NCBI GenBank assembly: GCA_029986255.1
Contig: DALTYD010000027.1
Span: forward strand, 1 to 11,495
DNA: 11,495 nucleotides
DNA from: Methanocorpusculum sp.
GTDB lineage: Archaea > Halobacteriota > Methanomicrobia > Methanomicrobiales > Methanocorpusculaceae
Direction: 5' to 3'
Every line of letters begins with the position of its first letter. Within the stretch, counting starts at the first letter, position 1. The notes beneath the pieces were generated by a model. It searched no databases. It saw only the letters and a program-made list of their open reading frames with translations, and was not told the origin of the DNA. Made by a program: the position numbers and the translations under genes. Below are positions 5,843-11,495 of this stretch, one piece after another.

Positions 5843-5848
5843 GGATCC

Positions 5849-5855
5849 AAAAAAA
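5849..5855 (-). terminator. T-tract after the core operon
   Basis: Seven T on the minus strand begin two bases after the EndoQ-like stop codon (5857-5859), inside the 14-bp gap between two convergent genes. An oligo-U terminator is expected here because readthrough would make antisense RNA to the methyltransferase gene. Confidence 0.4.
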
Positions 5856-5856
5856 T

Positions 5857-6975
5857 TTATAATGAAAACGACCCGTATTTGCCCCCACCTCCGGGGTACA
5901 GCGTAATACACCCTTCACGCATCTTAATTATAGCCGCTGCAATTTCCGCAGAAACAGAACAAAGATCACTCTCAGGTACATCAAGTAGAGTTGAAATTTC
6001 ATTATCAAATGCATCGATAAACATATTATACAATGTTTCACACTTTTTCGTATTTGGAGATGAAGCACCAAGTATCCGAGCGATAATCTCACCAAGAGGA
6101 ATTACGTTCAAATATGGAGGGCGCCATGTTGGGACAGAAAGAGTGGATAGCTTCTCCGCACATTCACGAACACCAAGCTTGATCTTTCCATTATCGTGCG
6201 GACACCTCCAGTGTAGCATCTCTGCCTCATCAAGGGAAAATTGCGTATAACAGCGGGTACATGCAGTGTGGTTGTACTTCCCCACCTCAGGGAAAAAACC
6301 AGCATTCAGTACAATTGCACTAGCAGAGATCGATGCAAGAACTGCACGGGGAGAATCAGTCGCAACATCTACACGTGTGAACTCACGACCCAATTTTATT
6401 GGCGCCGGACTATGGGCATCAGAGTTCGTCAAAAATGGGATATCCACAAATTCAACAATACTAGCACCGTATGAGGAATCAGCAGAAAGGCCCAATTCAC
6501 AGAACTCAAAAATTTCTTCACCATAACATTCCGACGGAGAAGTATATGTTGAAAACAGAGATGTCCATGGGGTAAACGCATGAGCAGGACCAATCATCCC
6601 CCCAACCTCATGCACAGCGAATGCAATCTCCTCCCCACTCAAGTGCAGATGGGGCCTGCCCATAGTTGTCAGATGTCCACACATAGGTGTAAACATCTCC
6701 TGTAACTCAGCAAACTGATCAAACGTCTCAGCAAAAATCAGATGGTGCACACGTGAAGAATCCTCAATTTCAGCCTGGGGCACAATCGTAATTCCAAACG
6801 CATTATCCAGATATGGCTCCCACATCTTGCGCCATTTGGAATGCAGTGCATCACCACTTCCAACAATATCAATACCCTTAATCTTACACCCTGAAAGAAT
6901 TTTTTCAGGTAGCATGTTCGGGGAGGTGGCCATCGAAAAACACGAATGAAGATGAAGATCCATATTTCTCTGCAT
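5857..6975 (-). CDS. Endonuclease Q-like PHP-domain DNA repair nuclease
   Basis: EndoQ cleaves DNA 5' of deaminated bases (uracil, hypoxanthine) and abasic sites in Thermococcales and some methanogens. This 372-residue protein has the PHP metal-binding motifs: DLHLHSCFSMATS (6-18; H8, H10), GSGDALHSKW (39-48), QAEIED (67-72), PAHAFTPW (130-137; H132) and TNSDAHSP (183-190; D186, H188). The family zinc module follows at ACTRCYTQFSLDEA (238-251), but its second half is WRCPHDNGK, so the expected fourth Cys is Asp261. The Gly-rich end PGGGGKYG (361-368) is also typical. The start MQRNMDLHLHS fits the family pattern; an in-frame ATG four codons later is a weaker alternative. It lies 3 bp after the PAC2 gene and is the last gene of the run. 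The specificity is inferred from family resemblance, and older databases label it only as a PHP-domain or TIGR00375 protein. Confidence 0.85.
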   Translation of the reverse strand: MQRNMDLHLHSCFSMATSPNMLPEKILSGCKIKGIDIVGSGDALHSKWRKMWEPYLDNAFGITIVPQAEIEDSSRVHHLIFAETFDQFAELQEMFTPMCGHLTTMGRPHLHLSGEEIAFAVHEVGGMIGPAHAFTPWTSLFSTYTSPSECYGEEIFEFCELGLSADSSYGASIVEFVDIPFLTNSDAHSPAPIKLGREFTRVDVATDSPRAVLASISASAIVLNAGFFPEVGKYNHTACTRCYTQFSLDEAEMLHWRCPHDNGKIKLGVRECAEKLSTLSVPTWRPPYLNVIPLGEIIARILGASSPNTKKCETLYNMFIDAFDNEISTLLDVPESDLCSVSAEIAAAIIKMREGCITLYPGGGGKYGSFSL

Positions 6976-6978
6976 AAA

Positions 6979-7737
6979 TCATCCAATATATCTAAGATCA
7001 TCTGAGGACTGGGGCATAGAAGCACTCACATGAGTAGCTACTTCTGCAAGCATTTTCTCCGCAAGATAGGTTAATTCCGTTCGATCAGCATGGACATGAG
7101 TCAAACGTTCCAGTACATCAAGAACTGCCGTCGAACTCACCGGATCCACCAAGTATCCCGATGTTTCTCCGAGAAGTACAACACCATCTATACCATGAAG
7201 ATGGCCAAGCGTAACAAGAAGACCTGCAAAACCGATAATGCCCCCAATAGGTTCATATGGATTAATCATCGCACCTGCCGCAAGTACCTCTTCTTTAAGA
7301 GAAGACGAACTAATTGCTGAGAGCACACGAGGATGTTCAACTAGATGACCAACTCCATATCCACCAAGTGTATAGATGCGGTGAACGCCCAGAAGAACAA
7401 AGATTCTCAGGTATTGCTCTACAAGCGTGTAATGCCCTTCTGAACTTACGCTTTGACAATCACCTGAAAGAAAAAGAATTGGTGGGTGCACATCCGTCCC
7501 AGGCAAAAAGAAGAGCTCATTTCGCGGAAGACGAAGAACGGCATTCTCATCTAGATACACCTGCGGTGGAAAGAATATCGACGTAATCTCAGCAATCTTC
7601 ACCACAGAAAGAGCATGGATTAGATGATCTACTACCAACTTCCCCACATTCCCCAAACCAGGGAGACCTGCAATTACCATCGGTGCAGAATACGCAGAAA
7701 TATCTTTTACATACCAGCGTACATTCACCTGTTCCAT
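6979..7737 (-). CDS. PAC2-family protein (proteasome assembly chaperone-like)
   Basis: A 252-residue soluble protein of the PAC2/PbaB superfamily, related to eukaryotic proteasome assembly chaperone 2 and its archaeal homologues. Visible family blocks are VIAGLPGLGNVGKLVVDHLI (21-40), YTLGGYGVGHLVEHPRV (122-138), a Gly-rich GGIIGFAGLLVTLG (164-177) and VLLGETSGYLVDP (187-199). In archaea some members bind proteasome alpha subunits or act as general chaperones; the role of this paralogue is inferred. The ATG at 7737 is preceded by GGTGA, a reasonable ribosome-binding site. Its first 13 bases overlap the end of nop10, indicating coupled translation. The EndoQ-like gene follows after 3 bp. Confidence 0.85.
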   Translation of the reverse strand: MEQVNVRWYVKDISAYSAPMVIAGLPGLGNVGKLVVDHLIHALSVVKIAEITSIFFPPQVYLDENAVLRLPRNELFFLPGTDVHPPILFLSGDCQSVSSEGHYTLVEQYLRIFVLLGVHRIYTLGGYGVGHLVEHPRVLSAISSSSLKEEVLAAGAMINPYEPIGGIIGFAGLLVTLGHLHGIDGVVLLGETSGYLVDPVSSTAVLDVLERLTHVHADRTELTYLAEKMLAEVATHVSASMPQSSDDLRYIG

Positions 7738-7886
7738 TTGCTCACCATTCTCCGAAATTTACCGTATCGATCCTGAGGTGAATAGCGGGCAGGATGTACG
7801 GATTCCGTCGCGGCACCACATCTAGGACAAATTTTTAAAAGAGTATAGGTAAGATCATTAGGACACTGCCGAATATGACCAGTCAT
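7725..7886 (-). CDS. nop10: H/ACA ribonucleoprotein core protein Nop10
   Basis: A 53-residue Nop10, a normal length. With Cbf5, Gar1 and L7Ae it forms the archaeal H/ACA particle that converts uridine to pseudouridine in rRNA under guide-RNA direction. The C-terminal half PARYSPQDRYGKFRRM (33-48) is the Cbf5-contacting signature, and TYTLLKICPRCG matches the zinc-ribbon region. Only three of the four expected zinc-ligand cysteines are present: C8, C18 and C21. The first knuckle reads CPND where CxxC is usual. The start was set at 7886 because the Nop10 sequence begins there; the longer frame upstream is an artefact overlapping aIF2-alpha. It begins 10 bp after aIF2-alpha and overlaps the PAC2 gene by 13 bp. 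Confidence 0.9.
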   Translation of the reverse strand: MTGHIRQCPNDLTYTLLKICPRCGAATESVHPARYSPQDRYGKFRRMVSKWNR

Positions 7887-7896
7887 AACACATCCA

Positions 7897-8670
7897 CTAT
7901 TTCTGTTTTCGCACCAATTTTCCAGTACCATCAGCCCGAACCATAACTCCAATCGCAGCAGATGCAGCTTTTTCCAGAGCTTTTTCTGCAGTCTTGTAAT
8001 CAGGTGCAACAACTTTTACACGATATTTAGGAGCACCGAGGTATAAAAGCTCAATTTCAGCACCATCAATCTTTGGCTCAGCAGAACGAAGTGCACGTCG
8101 AATTATATTCACACCATCTGGTTTATTAGAAGTGAGCTCCAAAATTGCAGAAACAGTAACACGAGGCACTTTCACATTTTCCATTGCAACCTTTGCAAGT
8201 GCAGACTTTGCAATCTCAGAGAGAGAAAATTTTTTGAGAGTTACATCACAGTACACAGCGATATCCTCAAACGCACCATATAATGAGGAATATTCCTTGT
8301 ACATTGCTTCCTCGATTATCTGCGCCGAAACATTACTGTCCTTTGAAGCAAACTCGATCCATTTATGAGCTTTCTGTTCGTTTTTCCAATCCTGGATTTT
8401 TTCTCGACGCTGATGCTCGTTGACATCCTTGAGTGAAAGATCTATATGACCGCGAGATGCATCTACATGAAGGACCTTACACACAACTTTCTGCCCTTCA
8501 CGGATATAATCTCGAATATACTTAATCCAACCACGAGCAACCTCAGCAATCGGAATTAATCCCTGACGTTCTTCATATTCATCAAGGGTAACGAATGCTG
8601 CAAAATCCTTGACCTCCGTAACACTACAGACAACAAGTTCTCCTTCCATTGGCCAATTTCTTTCACTCAT
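7897..8670 (-). CDS. eif2a: Translation initiation factor aIF2, alpha subunit
   Basis: The alpha subunit of the heterotrimeric aIF2 that carries initiator Met-tRNA to the ribosome. The N-terminal S1 domain is clear: EGELVVCSVTEVKDFAAFVTL (9-29), RQGLIPIAEVARGWIKYI (35-52), GQKVVCKVLHVD (59-70) and RGHIDLSLKDVNEHQRREKI (73-92). A helical domain and the C-terminal alpha-beta domain that contacts the gamma subunit follow. The length of 257 residues is close to the usual 260-270. The start was placed at ATG 8670 rather than the TTG at 8685, because archaeal homologues begin just before the ExxWPxEGELVV region and the TTG has no ribosome-binding site. The gap to rps27e is 17 bp. Confidence 0.93.
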   Translation of the reverse strand: MSERNWPMEGELVVCSVTEVKDFAAFVTLDEYEERQGLIPIAEVARGWIKYIRDYIREGQKVVCKVLHVDASRGHIDLSLKDVNEHQRREKIQDWKNEQKAHKWIEFASKDSNVSAQIIEEAMYKEYSSLYGAFEDIAVYCDVTLKKFSLSEIAKSALAKVAMENVKVPRVTVSAILELTSNKPDGVNIIRRALRSAEPKIDGAEIELLYLGAPKYRVKVVAPDYKTAEKALEKAASAAIGVMVRADGTGKLVRKQK

Positions 8671-8687
8671 GGATGATATTTCCAAAC

Positions 8688-8876
8688 TTATTCATAGACA
8701 GCGACAACATCAGCTTTGAAATCGGCTTTTCCTCCGGTTGGCTCGGCAAGAATACAACCGCAGACAACACATTCGACCTTTGAAGATGCCTTTTCAAAGA
8801 CGAGTTGTTCATGTTCACAGTCTGGACACTTAACTTTCAGAAACCTGCTCCGATTATCACGAGTTGTTTTTACCAT
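8688..8876 (-). CDS. rps27e: Small ribosomal subunit protein eS27 (S27e)
   Basis: A 62-residue archaeal/eukaryotic zinc-ribbon ribosomal protein. The pattern KVKCPDCEHEQLVF and VECVVCGCILAEPTGGKA supplies the four zinc ligands C17, C20, C36 and C39. The length and whole sequence are typical. It begins 6 bp after rpl44e, with GTGAGG overlapping the end of that gene as ribosome-binding site, and is followed by aIF2-alpha, a widespread archaeal gene order. Confidence 0.96.
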   Translation of the reverse strand: MVKTTRDNRSRFLKVKCPDCEHEQLVFEKASSKVECVVCGCILAEPTGGKADFKADVVAVYE

Positions 8877-8882
8877 TCTTCC

Positions 8883-9161
8883 TCACTCCGTAAGTTCAAA
8901 TTTGCCTGCGCGATATCCTGCCCTCAAGTTTGCCTTTTCACACACCTTGCATCGATAGCGTACATTGATTTTCTTGGTTGGTTTATCTCCACCAGGAACC
9001 TTCCCAAATTTCCCTCGATTTCCGACGGAGCTGCGGCGAGCCTTCTGCCGATCGATCCAGTGGAGACCAGTTGTCTTACCCTTTTTTACCTTTTCCACCT
9101 CATGTTCGGTGTGCTTCCGACAGTACGGGCAGTAGGTATTAAATTTTACTGGTTTTTTCAT
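8883..9161 (-). CDS. rpl44e: Large ribosomal subunit protein eL42 (L44e)
   Basis: A 92-residue zinc-binding protein of the 50S subunit near the E site. Zinc ligands are C11 and C14 (TYCPYCRKHTEH) and C71 and C74 (YRCKVCEK). The central KARRSSVGNRGKFGKVPGGD stretch (40-59) is diagnostic. The start was set at the ATG at 9161, where GAGAGG lies nine bases upstream and the sequence MKKPVKFNTYCP matches homologues. The frame upstream of that ATG is not conserved. The 41-bp gap to the GINS gene is the largest in the operon and could hold an internal promoter. Confidence 0.96.
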   Translation of the reverse strand: MKKPVKFNTYCPYCRKHTEHEVEKVKKGKTTGLHWIDRQKARRSSVGNRGKFGKVPGGDKPTKKINVRYRCKVCEKANLRAGYRAGKFELTE

Positions 9162-9170
9162 AAATATTGT

Positions 9171-9176
9171 CCTCTC
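9171..9176 (-). promoter_or_regulatory. Ribosome-binding site deciding the rpl44e start
   Basis: GAGAGG on the minus strand, nine bases before ATG 9161, is the best Shine-Dalgarno match in this gap and supports the shorter start. An AT-rich AATAAATATG stretch at 9198-9207 could act as a weak internal TATA box, but its distance is not decisive. Confidence 0.55.
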
Positions 9177-9202
9177 AAAACCAAGGATACCAAATACCAT
9201 AT

Positions 9203-9907
9203 TTATTTGCGAAGCCTGATATTTAATGCTATGCGGCGATTACAAAGAATCTCTGCAATGGACTCAGGAAGAGAGATAATGTCACCAGGAAAAAGAGAAT
9301 AGCATCGTCCACTATAATCCTGAAATTTTTCAACACTATCTTGTACCATAATCACTTGATAAGATTCGGAAATAGTTTCAGCATCGAGATTATCATTTGA
9401 GCACGTGGTATTGTGATGCGCGTCAACAAAGGAGGAGGGATCTGTCAAAACAGAACCCATATACCCCATTTCTGTCTCAGAAGATGGAGTAAAATTGAAT
9501 GCAGAGGGGGTTCCTATTATATGTTTGCCATCAAGCAGTGCATTGCGGCATGCAGTTGCAGCGTCGACCACAATTTCATAGAGAGAGAGTTCACCGGGAA
9601 CCATAGCACGGAGATCGTCAGGATTGATCTCTTCACCAGTTGATTTGGCAAGGGCAAGCGAAAAAATTTTACGAGTACGTTCGAAATAGAGATCGCGAAT
9701 ATACTCACGCAGACTTTCACGTTCTTTCAAAAGTATCTGTACACTCTCGTCAAACGGATCAGCCATGCTACGTGCCTCATTTATCAGATCTAAGAGTTCG
9801 GCGTGCACCACCTCATAAAGCGTTGCTGGTATTTCAGAGAGAGAACCACTATTGCGCTCATCGATTAAATATCCATGAAGTTCAGAGATACTGATACGAT
9901 CAGGCAT
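9203..9907 (-). CDS. GINS complex subunit (Gins51/Sld5-Psf1 type)
   Basis: Archaeal GINS associates with the MCM helicase and with GAN/RecJ-type Cdc45 relatives at the replication fork. This 234-residue protein has the A-then-B domain order of Gins51. The helical A domain covers roughly 1-115, with the conserved SLREYIRDLYFERTRKIFSL at 65-84. A variable linker at about 125-180 is followed by the small B domain (about 183-234) with DYSGRCYSLFPGDIISLPES (197-216) and the final LCNRRIALNI. The type call rests on the C-terminal position of the B domain. Its start overlaps the priS stop by 8 bp, consistent with joint expression with primase. No Gins23-type partner is seen in the window. Confidence 0.82.
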   Translation of the reverse strand: MPDRISISELHGYLIDERNSGSLSEIPATLYEVVHAELLDLINEARSMADPFDESVQILLKERESLREYIRDLYFERTRKIFSLALAKSTGEEINPDDLRAMVPGELSLYEIVVDAATACRNALLDGKHIIGTPSAFNFTPSSETEMGYMGSVLTDPSSFVDAHHNTTCSNDNLDAETISESYQVIMVQDSVEKFQDYSGRCYSLFPGDIISLPESIAEILCNRRIALNIRLRK

Positions 9908-11051
9908 TTACACCCCCAATCTCTGCAAGACCACGACAGCAAAGATAAACCGCAAGTGCTTCGGGAACCGTATTCAAACCAGCAACAAGATTATAGTCGT
10001 TTCCAAGGATTGAAGTTGATAGCTGAAATGGACAATCAACAATTATTTGTCGATCTCCAAAAACAACGGCATCGATCAGTGGATCAAACGCATCAAGGCG
10101 GCGAATCTCAAGCATAGTAACCCGCATACCAGAACCTCCGTGCAGAGAACCGGGATGGCGAATGAGTCGTTTGATATCTGTAGTAACGGGTTCATCAGTA
10201 TGGATACTCCTCGCAAAAATCTGATCCTGAAACGATTTATTTTCATGGCAAGTAATTGCCCGAATAACTTTGTTTTTCAGAAGTTGTTCTGGAACATGTA
10301 CTGCAATCGTGCGGAACATGTGAATATTTTTTAAAAATTCGACAGCGAGCTTATCAGAGATCCCTTTCAAACTAGTGAGATATACAGTCTGCGCATGACC
10401 ATCTAGTGCTGCTATCTTATCAAGCTCAGCAATGAGAGCCGCACGATAGCGCTTTTTCCAGCCATTGCCTCGTATTGAACCCGTAAGCATACTCTCAGTT
10501 GACAGACCAATTCCTGATACATAATTAACCAATTCTCGACGTTCTGCACTATTCCACCCCCGAACTGAAAGAATAGGGATATGGACATGATAACCGCGAC
10601 CTCCAGAAAAATTTATGCGGAGATCTCGATCTGAAAAACCAAGTTCCTGTGTCAGCATATCAATGAGCTTGAACAATTCCTCCTTCACTCGCGCAAGCAT
10701 GACATCATACGAACTATGAACAATATAGTCGGCATCCAGATCGAATATAAGATCCGCCCCTAACCACCCCTTGTCGCTCATCTGCCCTGCCCCAGGACGC
10801 GCGTAATAGGCAGTTGAGTAGTAAACATGCGCAGGGATCATGGCTTTGAGATAAGCGTGTACCTCCTCAGGAGAACTGAAGGAAAGGTGGCGACGCATTC
10901 CTACGGGCTTTTCACCACTGGAAAAGAAAAGGAAGCCCCATTCCCTCTCTGTAAGAGCATCAGGGATATATACAGCACCAGCTCCATGCACATCCCCATT
11001 ATAGTAGGCAGAAAATCGCTGCCTGAGGAATTCATACGTTGCTGGTTTCAT
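9900..11051 (-). CDS. priS: DNA primase small (catalytic) subunit PriS
   Basis: The catalytic subunit of the archaeal/eukaryotic heterodimeric primase, which makes primers for DNA replication together with PriL. The 383 residues carry the family's catalytic features: DLIFDLDADYI (100-110) with the metal-binding pair D104 and D106, SGGRGYHVHIPIL (149-161) of the nucleotide site, and TDIKRLIRHPGSLHGGSGMR (291-310), where D292 is likely the third acidic ligand. The N-terminal FYxx-like YEFLRQRFSAYY and REWGF (36-40) are also typical. The ATG at 11051 overlaps the elp3 TGA as ATGA, and the 3' end overlaps the GINS gene by 8 bp. Both junctions point to translational coupling, placing wobble modification, priming and helicase accessory genes on one message. 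Confidence 0.95.
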   Translation of the reverse strand: MKPATYEFLRQRFSAYYNGDVHGAGAVYIPDALTEREWGFLFFSSGEKPVGMRRHLSFSSPEEVHAYLKAMIPAHVYYSTAYYARPGAGQMSDKGWLGADLIFDLDADYIVHSSYDVMLARVKEELFKLIDMLTQELGFSDRDLRINFSGGRGYHVHIPILSVRGWNSAERRELVNYVSGIGLSTESMLTGSIRGNGWKKRYRAALIAELDKIAALDGHAQTVYLTSLKGISDKLAVEFLKNIHMFRTIAVHVPEQLLKNKVIRAITCHENKSFQDQIFARSIHTDEPVTTDIKRLIRHPGSLHGGSGMRVTMLEIRRLDAFDPLIDAVVFGDRQIIVDCPFQLSTSILGNDYNLVAGLNTVPEALAVYLCCRGLAEIGGVNA

Positions 11052-11495
11052 AACTTCTTGATCATATATGGACCTTCCCGCAAATAGCCCTGTTTGCGGT
11101 AATATGGTCTAACCCCAACACCACTCATAACTGCAATCTTGGAATAGCCAGCATTGCGTGCAGTTTCTTCTGCACGAAAAAGCAGGTTTCGACCATAAGA
11201 GCGGTGCTGACAATCTTTACCATCCCCAGACTCACCGAGTGGAACAATACTACCATACACATGTAGTTCGCGGACGAGTGCAGCCCCGTCAAGCTCCATG
11301 CGAAAAACACTTCCTGGAAATCGCAGACGCACAAAGCCTATCAAAGAATCACCAGATACAGTGGAGAGAAACTGCTCAGTTCCACCACAACACATATAAG
11401 AAATGGATTTTTCCTCAGCAAAATCAGTACTTGGTCGCCTCCCAATCTCACGACAGCGAATGCAACGACACTGCTTTCCCTGATCGGCAAGACGT
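11048..11495 (-). CDS. elp3: Elp3 tRNA uridine-34 acetyltransferase, C-terminal part
   Basis: Only the last 148 residues are in the window; the radical SAM domain lies beyond the right edge. The visible part opens with QCRCIRCREIG, a Cys-rich motif highly characteristic of Elp3. It continues into the GNAT acetyltransferase domain: LIGFVRLRFPG, ALVRELHVYGSIVPLG, HRSYGRNLLFRAEETARNAG (acetyl-CoA loop) and VRPYYRKQGYLREGPYMIKK at the end. Elp3 uses acetyl-CoA and S-adenosylmethionine to place a carboxymethyl-type group on wobble uridine of tRNAs; archaeal enzymes work without the rest of Elongator. The end overlaps priS by four bases (ATGA). Confidence 0.95.
   Translation of the reverse strand, partial: RLADQGKQCRCIRCREIGRRPSTDFAEEKSISYMCCGGTEQFLSTVSGDSLIGFVRLRFPGSVFRMELDGAALVRELHVYGSIVPLGESGDGKDCQHRSYGRNLLFRAEETARNAGYSKIAVMSGVGVRPYYRKQGYLREGPYMIKKL

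Noticed and set aside
7887..8012. Longer N-terminus for Nop10
   Set aside because: The extension overlaps the aIF2-alpha gene, is hydrophobic and unlike Nop10; the family sequence begins at the ATG at 7886.
8805..9302. 165-codon plus-strand open frame
   Set aside because: It is antisense to rps27e, rpl44e and the end of the GINS gene, all of which are certain.

Overview
The window looks like a piece of a euryarchaeal methanogen chromosome, most probably Methanomicrobia and perhaps Methanomicrobiales. Archaeal information-processing genes dominate it: aIF1A, aIF2-alpha, L44e, S27e, Nop10, a GINS subunit, PriS, Elp3, endonuclease Q and a PAC2-type chaperone. A relative of formylmethanofuran dehydrogenase subunit E is also present. 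The genus cannot be fixed from sequence reading alone.

The right half (5857-11495) is a compact minus-strand run. In transcription order it reads elp3 (3' part), priS, GINS, rpl44e, rps27e, aIF2-alpha, nop10, a PAC2-family gene and an EndoQ-like gene. Overlaps of 4, 8 and 13 bp and gaps of 3-41 bp suggest one co-expressed unit joining tRNA wobble modification, primer synthesis, the CMG accessory complex, ribosome and initiation components, rRNA pseudouridylation, proteasome-related chaperoning and repair of deaminated DNA. A T-tract follows its last stop codon. A plus-strand pair meets it head-on: a SlyD-like FKBP prolyl isomerase (4551-4982) and a DNA methyltransferase (4979-5842), joined by an ATGA overlap, with no restriction endonuclease in view.

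The left part (1-4550) is different. It holds two intact genes, a CPA2-type sodium/proton antiporter (1006-2274) and aIF1A (2807-3094), plus the start of a small membrane protein leaving the left edge. The rest is largely broken genes: a YgiQ/UPF0313 radical-SAM remnant with at least five reading-frame changes, an FmdE-family gene split by one frameshift, and two unrecognised small genes, each with a frameshift and one with an extra stop. Gene-poor AT-rich DNA fills 3490-4550.

I saw no tRNA, rRNA, CRISPR array, insertion sequence or phage gene. The most notable result is the contrast between an intact core operon and a neighbouring stretch full of recently and anciently broken genes. This is the pattern of a genome under reduction, as in host-associated or endosymbiotic methanogens, although homopolymer or assembly error must be excluded for the single-indel cases. 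I did not find a clear new defence or metabolic system.
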